Positions 17,401 through 23,876 of a DNA stretch of 64,000 nt are shown in pieces. The stretch spans positions 124,001 to 188,000 of the forward strand of contig CALCBD010000054.1 of NCBI GenBank assembly GCA_937897985.1. Direction: 5' to 3'. A program made the position numbers and the translations under genes. Numbering within the stretch: position 1 is the stretch's first letter; each line of letters begins with the position of its first letter. The DNA comes from an uncultured Paludibacter sp. Its GTDB lineage: Bacteria > Bacteroidota > Bacteroidia > Bacteroidales > Paludibacteraceae. The notes beneath the pieces were generated by a model. That model was not told where the DNA came from, did not search any database, and saw only the letters and a list, made by a program, of their open reading frames with translations.

Positions 17401-18258
17401 GGTATATCTCATTCGGGTCGGATCGTCCAGTTCTTTACCGGTACTCAGGCAAATCAACCGTTCGTGAGCTTCGCCGTGCTCTTCTTCGATAAAATGTACA
17501 TCATTTGTAGCCAGCAGTTTAGTGTTGGTTTTACGGGCAAGTTTAATCAGTTCAGCATTCTGGCGTTGTTGTTTTTCGTAACATTCGTAGTCTGCATTCG
17601 GTTTGTCGGTTTGATGTCGCTGAAGTTCAATGTAAAAATCGTCGCCAAATACTTCTTTGTACCAGAGAACGGCTTTTTCAGCTTCATCCGGATTGCCCGA
17701 CTCCACTTTTTTATGAATTTCGCCCCCCAGACAGGCTGAAGAAGCAATCAGGCCTTCGCTGTACTGCCGAAGTATATCGTGGTCAATACGCGGACGGTAA
17801 TAAAAACCTTCCATCCATCCAAGTGAAACCAATTTACACAGATTTCGGTAGCCGGTTTTGTTTTTGGCAAGCAGAACCAAATGATAGCCGCTTCTGTCTT
17901 CCTGATTAACTTTGGAATGTCGGGTATTGCGTGCGACATAAGCTTCGCAACCGAGAATTGGTTTGAAAAGCCTGCTTTCGGCGACGGCCAGTTGTTTTGA
18001 CAGTTCAGCAATTTCACTTTCGGAAATGCCTTCTTTTTTCAGAGCATTTTTTATCTCAGCTATCTGGGACTTTACTTTTGCATTTTTCTTTTTTGTATAG
18101 TTAAAAAATTCCTTCACACCAAACATATTTCCATGATCGGTAAGTGCTATGGCATTCATACCGGATGCAGAAGCCTTATCGACAAGACCGCTGATTGTGG
18201 ACATTCCGTCGAGGATAGAATAATATGAATGTACGTGTAAATGAACAAAAGAACCCAT
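14467..18258 (-). CDS. dnaE: DNA polymerase III alpha subunit
   Basis: A 1263-residue replicative polymerase catalytic subunit. The N-terminal PHP domain (HLHVHSYYSILDGM, ALTDHGNMFG, LGCEAYVARN) is followed by the C-family polymerase core: GPGRGSAAGSVVAYCLRITD, PDIDIDFDDDGRGQVLRWVT with catalytic aspartates near 479-487, GTVRQTGVHACGVII, FLGLKTLSIIKEAL and YRPGPMQYIPQFINRKHG. Then come the YQEQVMLLSRDLAGFTRGQS motif, a helix-hairpin-helix region (VKGVGEGAVIAI), and a C-terminal OB domain (LKIGGMVTNFRNGTSKAGNP). Length is normal for Bacteroidetes and there is no intein. It is transcribed toward trxA; a terminator of the upstream gene at 18394-18433 suggests dnaE has its own promoter. Confidence 0.97.
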   Translation of the reverse strand: MGSFVHLHVHSYYSILDGMSTISGLVDKASASGMNAIALTDHGNMFGVKEFFNYTKKKNAKVKSQIAEIKNALKKEGISESEIAELSKQLAVAESRLFKPILGCEAYVARNTRHSKVNQEDRSGYHLVLLAKNKTGYRNLCKLVSLGWMEGFYYRPRIDHDILRQYSEGLIASSACLGGEIHKKVESGNPDEAEKAVLWYKEVFGDDFYIELQRHQTDKPNADYECYEKQQRQNAELIKLARKTNTKLLATNDVHFIEEEHGEAHERLICLSTGKELDDPTRMRYTKQEYLKTPEQMLQIFADVPEALENSVEIAGKVEFFDIDSTPMMPVFPIPEDFGTEEQYRARFTDQMLREEFGKGYELLGGYEKVIRVKLEADYLTKLAYEGAKFRYGEVLDDEKTERIEFELNVMKTMGFPGYFLIVQDFINAARKMDVSVGPGRGSAAGSVVAYCLRITDIDPLRYDLLFERFLNPDRISMPDIDIDFDDDGRGQVLRWVTEKYGKERVAHIITYGTMATKSSIKDVARVQRLPLSEADRLTKLIPDKFPEGADGKAPKVNISNCLKYVPELLQARNSNDQNLSNTLRYAEMLEGTVRQTGVHACGVIIGADDLTNLVPLSTAVDKETGEEMLVTQYEGSVIEEIGLIKMDFLGLKTLSIIKEALSNIKKSKGIELDIDNIPIDDKKTYELFSKGLTVGTFQFESAGMQKHLQALQPTQFEDLIAMNALYRPGPMQYIPQFINRKHGREVIEYPFDVMEKRLKDTYGITVYQEQVMLLSRDLAGFTRGQSDELRKAMGKKLIDKMEALKVKFMEGCEKNGFGPKAKLEQIWSDWAEFAKYAFNKSHATCYSWIAYQTAYLKAHFPAEFMAANLTRNKDDISEVGKFMDECKNLGMSVMGPDVNESDLTFTVNKDGNIRFGLGGVKGVGEGAVIAIVDERNKNGKFKSVFDFIERVNLTACNKRTIESLALCGAFDGFSDIRREQFFVENSKGEMVLESIIRYGNKFQSDMAMSQNSLFGEADAIEIAKPEIPYAPEWSPLERLNRERDLIGMYLSAHPLDEFEFEINHVCNTTTVDLKDLSQLQGKALKIGGMVTNFRNGTSKAGNPYGIFTLEDYAGAFEFALFGNNYVDFGKYMIKDLYLYINAIVQEKGADYKYRKPSDPNSTKEIELKIQKIELFRDVKDKLTDKITLTIPIQQIDENMADELSGLILSNKGNVNVYINIIDGNSPNKVKLFSRQHRMKINSDIYHYLKKQKEAGVIDFSVN

Positions 18259-18393
18259 ATATAAATGTCTGTTTTACTGAATCTTAAAACAATAAAGCGA
18301 ATTGCTTTTTTGTGTTGCTAAAGATAGAAATAATTTAAGGAGCAGAAAAGTTTTCATTAAAGAAGTTATTGACAAAACAGGAATAAAAAATTT

Positions 18394-18433
18394 GTCCGTT
18401 TAATTTCCTTATTTTTCAGGGAATTAAACGGAC
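18394..18433 (-). terminator. Terminator between the YgjV-like gene and dnaE
   Basis: GTCCGTTTAATT (18394-18405) pairs with AATTAAACGGAC (18422-18433) and the stem extends three more pairs inward. On the minus strand it is followed by AAATTTTTTATT, a U-tract. It lies 36 bases after the stop of the gene at 18470-19120. Confidence 0.85.
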
Positions 18434-18469
18434 ATTACAGACAATGAATGCGATTATTTATATCATCAA

Positions 18470-19120
18470 TCAGATGTTTTTTACAAAAACGTTTTTTGAT
18501 TTTTCTGATTGCATTAAAAAGCCCATCTTAATAAGATATTTTTGGTGAGCAGTATTTTCGGTACTACAAATCAACTGATTGATTCCCTGATCTTTCATCA
18601 CCTTAATATTTTCACGGTAAATAAAATCACCCGGTTTTAAGTCGCGGTATTGTGCAGTAACAAAATCGACATGCTGATAGAGTATCTGATTGTTTTTTTC
18701 ACCTATAAAAACGCCTGCCAATGCAGCATTGCGAAGCAGTAAGAAGACATAGGTATTTTTATTTTCCTCTTCGTCTTTTAGTTTTTCCGGGTCGAAACGC
18801 GGGAAAAATTCCTTCAGTTCGCGTTTGTAAAAATCGAGAAAATAATGCAGATACGGATCGTCCGGTCTTACAACTATCGATTTGAACGAATCATGTTGCG
18901 AATACATCTGATAGAGGTAGTAAATATCGGCGAATACGATAAACAGATTAAGAAGCCCTACAGGCAATGCTCCGATCGCAAAACCATAAGTAGAAAAAAT
19001 GGCAGCTCCCACAAAATTATACCATCTTAATTTTTTAATGGAACTCATGGTCAGCGACACGGCTACAACAATTGAACCCAGATAGCCGAACCATTCGATA
19101 AAAGGAATATTAAGAAACAT
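18470..19120 (-). CDS. YgjV-like inner-membrane protein with soluble C-terminal domain
   Basis: A 216-residue protein. The first ~95 residues hold three to four membrane helices (EWFGYLGSIVVAVSLTMSSI, LRWYNFVGAAIFSTYGFAIG, GLLNLFIVFADIYYLYQMYS), matching the YgjV / Imp-YgjV family of small inner-membrane proteins. Residues ~110-216 are soluble and probably cytoplasmic. The order beta-helix-beta (TYVFLLLRNAALAGVFIGEK, ILYQHVDFVTAQYRDLKPG, INQLICSTENTAHQKYLIKM, GFLMQ) resembles a GNAT-type acetyltransferase C-half, but this is fold inference only. Function unknown. A candidate -7 box lies at 19181-19188. Confidence 0.7.
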   Translation of the reverse strand: MFLNIPFIEWFGYLGSIVVAVSLTMSSIKKLRWYNFVGAAIFSTYGFAIGALPVGLLNLFIVFADIYYLYQMYSQHDSFKSIVVRPDDPYLHYFLDFYKRELKEFFPRFDPEKLKDEEENKNTYVFLLLRNAALAGVFIGEKNNQILYQHVDFVTAQYRDLKPGDFIYRENIKVMKDQGINQLICSTENTAHQKYLIKMGFLMQSEKSKNVFVKNI

Positions 19121-19566
19121 AATAAATTGAATTATAAAAAGATATATGTGTTTTTTAGTCTTATTTTATATCAGGGGATGCAAAAATAATCATTTTTGTT
19201 TAATTGCAAGTAAATGTATATATAAAAAGAGCCTGTATCATTAGCCGGAGGAGCTCAAATCTATTTGTGCTGACTCCCGGTTTGCTAATAACCAAATATA
19301 TCCGTAAAATACAAATGCATAAATATCAGTATAATAGAAAAAAACTCCTGAAATCTGTGTAAATTTACTTTCAAAATATTCTTTTGATACAATTACTTTC
19401 AGTGAAAAATTAATTGAAAAGCATTCACCGACGGATTGTTAAAAAATTACGAACTTTTGTGTTTCAATTTCAAGTAAATTAAATTTTAACATCATTAAGC
19501 GCCAAAATGTATCCCGGAATTCAAACTTATATATCATTTAATTCGGAATTTTACTTTGTTTAATTT
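19121..19566. other. Intergenic region between the ornithine aminotransferase and YgjV-like genes
   Basis: About 445 AT-rich bases. It holds the candidate promoter at 19181-19188. Another TATATTTG on the minus strand (19293-19300) lacks a matching -33 box. I see no RNA gene, repeat or small gene. Confidence 0.4.
19181..19188 (-). promoter_or_regulatory. Candidate -7 box TATTTTTG for the YgjV-like gene
   Basis: CAAAAATA on the plus strand reads TATTTTTG on the minus strand, about 60 bases before the start at 19120. A CTTG (19207-19210) 18 nt further upstream could serve as an imperfect -33 box. Confidence 0.4.
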
Positions 19567-20805
19567 TCATTCAAACCTTTTCAATGTCTGCCTTATAATC
19601 TCAATACATTTAGTTAGTTGTTCTTTTGTAATGACCAATGGTGGTGCAAAGCGAATGATATTGGTGTGTGTGGGTTTTGCCAACAAACCATTTTCGGCCA
19701 GACCGAGACAAATTTCCCACGCCAGATTATGGCGGTTTTTATTGTTAATAATCAGTGCGTTCAGCAAACCTTTACCCCTCACATATCCGGCAACATCTGA
19801 TGATTTGCAGATTTCAGATAATTCATTTCTGAAATATTCACCTAAAACAAATGCATTTTCGGCTAATTTTTCGTCACGTATCACTTCTAAAGCTGCAATT
19901 CCTACAGCCGCCGCCACCGGATTACCACCGAAAGTAGACCCGTGTTGTCCGGGTCTGATAACTTCCATGATTTCATTTCCTGCCAATACGGCCGAAACAG
20001 GATAAGTACCTCCTGACAGTGCTTTGCCAAGAATAAGTATATCGGGATGAACCTGTTCGTAATCGCAAGCCAGCAATTTTCCTGTGCGACCTATCCCGGT
20101 TTGTACTTCGTCGGCAATAAATAGTACATTGTGTTTTTTACAGGCATCGTAACATTTAGCTAAATAACCATCGTCGGGGACATAAGCACCTGCTTCGCCC
20201 TGAACGGGTTCAACTAAAAAACCCGCAATATTTTTATTTATGGCCAGCACCTTTTCGAGGGCGTCGGAATTGTTGTACGGAATCACAATAAATCCCGGAG
20301 TGTAGGGTCCGTAATTATTAAAAGCATCCGGATCGATTGAAAACGAAACAATGGTGGTGGTGCGACCGTGAAAATTATTCTCACAAACCACAATCTGTGC
20401 TTCATTTCGTGGCAAACCTTTTTTTTCGTACGCCCATTTCCTGCAAATTTTAATGGCAGTTTCCACTGCTTCGGCTCCGGTATTCATAGGCAAAACCTTG
20501 TCATAACCGAAGTAGCGGGTTACAAATTCCTCGTAAATGCCTAATTTGTCATTGTAAAAAGCCCGTGATGTTAAAGTAAGCTGCCCGGATTGCCGAATAA
20601 GTGCATCTGTAATTTTCGGATGACAATGTCCCTGATTTACTGCCGAATAAGCCGAAAGAAAATCGAAATACCTTTTATTGCCGACATCCCATAAAAATAC
20701 ACCTTCGCCTTTCGAAAGCACAACGGGCAACGGATGATAATTATGCGCACCGTAATTATTCTCAAGTTCCATCAGGTGCGACGCTGTATTTTTCTGATTT
20801 TCCAT
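19567..20805 (-). CDS. rocD: Ornithine aminotransferase
   Basis: A 412-residue class III PLP aminotransferase that converts ornithine and 2-oxoglutarate to glutamate-5-semialdehyde and glutamate. Signatures: GAHNYHPLPVVLSKGEGVFL, YFDFLSAYSAVNQGHCHPKI, VLPMNTGAEAVETAIKICRK, NNFHGRTTTIVSFS, FLVEPVQGEAGAYVPDDGYL, ADEVQTGIGRTGK, and the PLP lysine (near 261) in ILGKALSGGTYPVSAV. I use the ATG at 20805 (MENQKNTASHLM) rather than one 17 codons upstream because the family begins near this point. It is the third gene of a minus-strand unit with two guanidino-group-modifying enzymes, which points to arginine breakdown. Confidence 0.93.
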   Translation of the reverse strand: MENQKNTASHLMELENNYGAHNYHPLPVVLSKGEGVFLWDVGNKRYFDFLSAYSAVNQGHCHPKITDALIRQSGQLTLTSRAFYNDKLGIYEEFVTRYFGYDKVLPMNTGAEAVETAIKICRKWAYEKKGLPRNEAQIVVCENNFHGRTTTIVSFSIDPDAFNNYGPYTPGFIVIPYNNSDALEKVLAINKNIAGFLVEPVQGEAGAYVPDDGYLAKCYDACKKHNVLFIADEVQTGIGRTGKLLACDYEQVHPDILILGKALSGGTYPVSAVLAGNEIMEVIRPGQHGSTFGGNPVAAAVGIAALEVIRDEKLAENAFVLGEYFRNELSEICKSSDVAGYVRGKGLLNALIINNKNRHNLAWEICLGLAENGLLAKPTHTNIIRFAPPLVITKEQLTKCIEIIRQTLKRFE

Positions 20806-20866
20806 ATTTTTTAAAAATAAATTTTTAACTAAAATAATTCTATAAGTGTGTGGCAATAAATTTTGT

Positions 20867-21790
20867 TCAGAATACTTCTGCCATCATACATCTTACACTT
20901 CCGCCACCATATTTTTCGATGGTTGGTACAGCTATACTTACTAATTGGCTGTATTTGCTGAGAGAAGCAAGTTGATCAGTATTGAGCACTTCGAATGAAG
21001 ATTGAGACATAACCAACAATTTTTCATTTTTCGTGTTGACCAACTGCAACATATTACCGGCAAAATGATGCATTTGTTCTTCGCTGATACTGATAATCTC
21101 TTTCGATGTGCTTCTGAAATTTCCGAGTACTTTTTTTCTTTCCTCTTCATCATCAATACTTTCGTCGCAAACCACCACAAACCGGTCGCCTGCACAAAGC
21201 ATAACGTTAGTATGATAAACGGGTAGCCTTATTCCGTTTACAGTTTGATTGGCATGAAAACTAACGGGGATGTAACCGAGCTTGCTGCAGAATTTCCGGA
21301 AAAGTTGTTCGTTGGTTCGCTCCGACAACGCAGCATAAGCAATTTTGTTTTCACGATCGAGAATCATGCTTCCGGTACCTTCGAGAAAGATATTTTCGTT
21401 TTCGTACGAACTGTAATCAATCAGTTCGGTCATACCAAAACCGTTTCTGATAACTTTTGTAATAATGTCTTTACGTCTTTCGGTTCGCCGGTTTGTTGCA
21501 AACATCGGATAAATTACAATTTTTCCATCTTCGTGAAAAGTAATCCAGTTGTTCGGAAAGACCGAATCGGGCGTAACGGGCAACGGACTGTCTTTTTGTA
21601 CAATGACATTGACTTTATGTGCCCTGAGTATTTTCACCATCGTCGTAAATTCCTTATAAGCAAGATTTTGGATGTCGGAGGCTGAAAGCTGATCATTTTG
21701 CTGAAAATAATTGTTTACAGCTGTCTGGTCATTGTATCCGAAGGCGACCGGTTCGACCATTAAAACGGTATCCGTTATCTGTTTTTCCAT
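20867..21790 (-). CDS. ctlX: Citrulline-utilisation hydrolase-like (CtlX) protein
   Basis: A 307-residue member of the guanidino-group-modifying (arginine deiminase / amidinotransferase) superfamily, closest in motif pattern to the CtlX group: VLMVEPVAFGYNDQTAVNNY, VFPNNWITFHEDGKIVIYPM, ATNRRTERR, FLEGTGSMILDRENKIAYAA, VYHTNVMLCAGDRFVVVC. The nucleophile Cys is in the C-terminal GGGSVRCMMAEVF. CtlX relatives hydrolyse citrulline to ornithine, CO2 and ammonia. Start: ATG at 21790 (MEKQITDTV); a longer frame would overlap the upstream gene. It lies 5 bases after the upstream gene and 61 bases before rocD, whose substrate is ornithine, so a citrulline-to-ornithine role fits well. Confidence 0.82.
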   Translation of the reverse strand: MEKQITDTVLMVEPVAFGYNDQTAVNNYFQQNDQLSASDIQNLAYKEFTTMVKILRAHKVNVIVQKDSPLPVTPDSVFPNNWITFHEDGKIVIYPMFATNRRTERRKDIITKVIRNGFGMTELIDYSSYENENIFLEGTGSMILDRENKIAYAALSERTNEQLFRKFCSKLGYIPVSFHANQTVNGIRLPVYHTNVMLCAGDRFVVVCDESIDDEEERKKVLGNFRSTSKEIISISEEQMHHFAGNMLQLVNTKNEKLLVMSQSSFEVLNTDQLASLSKYSQLVSIAVPTIEKYGGGSVRCMMAEVF

Positions 21791-21795
21791 AAAAA

Positions 21796-22725
21796 TTATT
21801 TTTCTGCATCGTTTTCCCTGACCAAAGGTAAAGTCGAACATCTTAACAGTCCGCCCATTTTAGAAATTTCGCGATAAGGTACCCGTTCGACGGTAATTCC
21901 CCATTGCTGCTCTAAATGGTTGTTTAATCTTGTGAAATTCTGTTCCGATACAACAACAGTTGGTGAAACAGAGAAAATATTGGAATTCATCCAATACATT
22001 TCTTCGCAGGTAATTTCGAACAAATTCTGTTGTCCGAAGATATCGACCAGTAAGTGATAATCATTTTCTGTACAGAATCCATCCTTATAAATCAATGCCT
22101 TATCTTTCCCGACAGGCATAAATGCACAATCGAGATGCAACACTCCGCGGCGTGGATCAGTGTCGTGCTTGTTTAATTCGAGGGGAATAAATTTTTTTTC
22201 GGGAAAGATTTCTTTCAAAAAACTGAAAGCATACAAGTTGGTACGGGCCGATTTGAGTTGCGCGTAATTTACTGCAGTGCAAATGCCCACGAATACCACA
22301 TCATTATAAAGTACCACATCGCCGCCTTCGACATGTGCTTTTTCGGGCAGATTGAAGATTTTATTGTAAGCTATCTGATCGTAAATCACTTCATAAGCTT
22401 CTTTTTCGTCTTCCCTGTCGGGGATAATATTTGAATTAATGATTTTGTCGTCGATGACAAAGGCAACATCACGGGCAAAAACCTGATTGCAGTTTTCAAG
22501 AGTCCAGGGACGAAAAACCTGCACATTGTATTTGAGCAGCACCTTTTCGAATGCCGACATCTCTTTATAAACCGACTCCTCGGCAGGATAAATACCTTTC
22601 AGAACAGACTCATACGATTTGGCATCATAGGTATTCTGAAGTGCGGGCACATTACCTATCGATCCGGGTTGACCTAAAACTACAGCTTTTAATGTAGATG
22701 TTTCATTCTTTACGTTCAGTTGCAT
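21796..22725 (-). CDS. Arginine deiminase / dimethylargininase-like amidinohydrolase
   Basis: A 309-residue protein of the same superfamily as its neighbour. Visible: LKAVVLGQPGS, VFARDVAFVIDDKIINSNII, AHVEGGDVVLYNDVVFVGIC, the catalytic His in GVLHLDCAFMPVGKDKALIY, and the nucleophile Cys near the C-terminus in GGLLRCSTLPLVREN. Superfamily members convert arginine or methylated arginine to citrulline, or transfer amidino groups. As first gene before a CtlX-like hydrolase and ornithine aminotransferase, arginine to citrulline is the most economical role, but dimethylarginine or agmatine cannot be excluded. The ATG at 22725 (MQLNVKNE) is chosen because a -7 promoter box overlaps the six-codon-longer alternative. 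Confidence 0.8.
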   Translation of the reverse strand: MQLNVKNETSTLKAVVLGQPGSIGNVPALQNTYDAKSYESVLKGIYPAEESVYKEMSAFEKVLLKYNVQVFRPWTLENCNQVFARDVAFVIDDKIINSNIIPDREDEKEAYEVIYDQIAYNKIFNLPEKAHVEGGDVVLYNDVVFVGICTAVNYAQLKSARTNLYAFSFLKEIFPEKKFIPLELNKHDTDPRRGVLHLDCAFMPVGKDKALIYKDGFCTENDYHLLVDIFGQQNLFEITCEEMYWMNSNIFSVSPTVVVSEQNFTRLNNHLEQQWGITVERVPYREISKMGGLLRCSTLPLVRENDAEK

Positions 22726-22740
22726 ATATCTGGCTTTGTG

Positions 22741-22748
22741 CAAATATA
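22741..22748 (-). promoter_or_regulatory. Candidate -7 box TATATTTG of the arginine operon
   Basis: CAAATATA on the plus strand gives TATATTTG on the minus strand 16 bases before the chosen ATG. A CTTTG at 22766-22770 lies 17 nt upstream as a possible -33 element. This implies a very short 5' leader. Confidence 0.5.
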
Positions 22749-22920
22749 CATCAAAAAGTAGTTGACAAAGCTATGAACGATAAAAAAATGTTCAAATATT
22801 GTATAAATATTTATTTTTTTCCTTTAACGGGGTATTTGCCGCGCATTGACCGATTGCGAACAGTTTGTCCGGGCATATATACTGATACCGGCTTTCAGGA
22901 CGGAATTCACTTACAGGTAT

Positions 22921-23595
22921 CTATTGCATTTCAAACAGATAGGAGTCCTGAAAAATTTTCTTCATGATCAGGAGATCATTTTCGGCCATGGATTTAGTAC
23001 TGTAAAACCTGCTGAAAACACGGTATTTGTTCTGATAAAAAATAATACCTGCGTAACTGTAACCATCTGAAATTAATTGATTCATTTCTTTTTTAGCCTC
23101 TGTTTCAGTATCATAACTACCACAAACGAGAAATATCGTGGGAACTTTCAATTCGCAGTCTGAATTTTGATCTGATGGTTGGTTAGTATTTGAACCTGAA
23201 TTTACAACTTCGGCAACAGGATTAATTTCGGCATTTAAGAATTTTTTTTTCAGACTATCAACCACATTCTGAAGTGAAATCTGTACCAATCCACTTTCTG
23301 ATTTCCATGCAGGATGAAGTAGTTGTTTATTGAGAAAAATAACAGGCAGATTAATTTCCTTATGGAATCCGGCTATTGAAAGTTGGTGTAACATTTCTTC
23401 AGCATATTTTTCATTGTTGAGGGTTTTCTCAATAAAATTAATGCCTGCAGCATTTAATACCAGTTTTGTATCACGACAATTTGAACAATCGGGTTTTGTA
23501 TACAAAATCAAACTGTCCTGTACAGCAGCACATAAACCTGTAAAATTCAATACAGTAAAAACTAAAATAAGTATCTTTTTTTTAATAATTTTCAT
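22921..23595 (-). CDS. Exported glutaredoxin-like protein fused to a SPOR domain
   Basis: A 224-residue protein. MKIIKKKILILVFTVLNFTG ending near LCAA is a signal peptide, so it acts in the periplasm or envelope. Residues ~28-105 are glutaredoxin/thioredoxin-like: LILYTKPDCSNCRDTKLVLN with a CSNC redox motif, INFIEKTLNNEKYAEEMLHQ, and LPVIFLNKQLLHPA, which carries the cis-Pro. After a linker, residues ~150-224 form a SPOR domain (FLVCGSYDTETEAKKEMNQL, YSYAGIIFYQNKYRVFSRFY). SPOR domains bind denuded peptidoglycan glycans at division sites. The fusion suggests a thiol-disulfide function anchored to the cell wall. It stands alone, upstream of the arginine operon on the same strand. Confidence 0.75.
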   Translation of the reverse strand: MKIIKKKILILVFTVLNFTGLCAAVQDSLILYTKPDCSNCRDTKLVLNAAGINFIEKTLNNEKYAEEMLHQLSIAGFHKEINLPVIFLNKQLLHPAWKSESGLVQISLQNVVDSLKKKFLNAEINPVAEVVNSGSNTNQPSDQNSDCELKVPTIFLVCGSYDTETEAKKEMNQLISDGYSYAGIIFYQNKYRVFSRFYSTKSMAENDLLIMKKIFQDSYLFEMQ

Positions 23596-23821
23596 AACCT
23601 GCTTTACGTATTTTATCCGTATATATCAAAAAATCAATTATCAGTTGCAATCTTCAGAACAAACGACTTATTTCTGCCGATAAAAAATTTAACTTTTAAA
23701 AAAGTAAAAAACTGAATTTACTTGCCGGTTTTGTAAGTCAGAGTTCTTTAAAAACTATTGTTTACTGCAAACATAATATGAAAATTAGAAATTTGTGTTA
23801 TGTCCGGATGTTTTTTTAAAG

Positions 23822-23852
23822 GAAATCCCGACTGTAAACCAACCGGGATTTC
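23822..23852 (-). terminator. Hairpin after the repeat-protein gene
   Basis: GAAATCCCG (23822-23830) pairs with CGGGATTTC (23844-23852), 13-nt interior, 25 bases after the stop of the minus-strand gene. The minus-strand tail is CTTTAAAAAAAC, so the U-tract is weak. Confidence 0.5.
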
Positions 23853-23876
23853 ATTAGTAAATTATTTTTGCGACGT

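Noticed and set aside
14467..18258. Intein or frameshift in dnaE because of its length
   Set aside because: Motifs follow in normal order without a break and 1263 residues is usual for the phylum.
19293..19300. Minus-strand TATATTTG as a second promoter of the YgjV-like gene
   Set aside because: No -33 box at a usable distance and about 170 bases from the start; a chance match in AT-rich DNA is likely.
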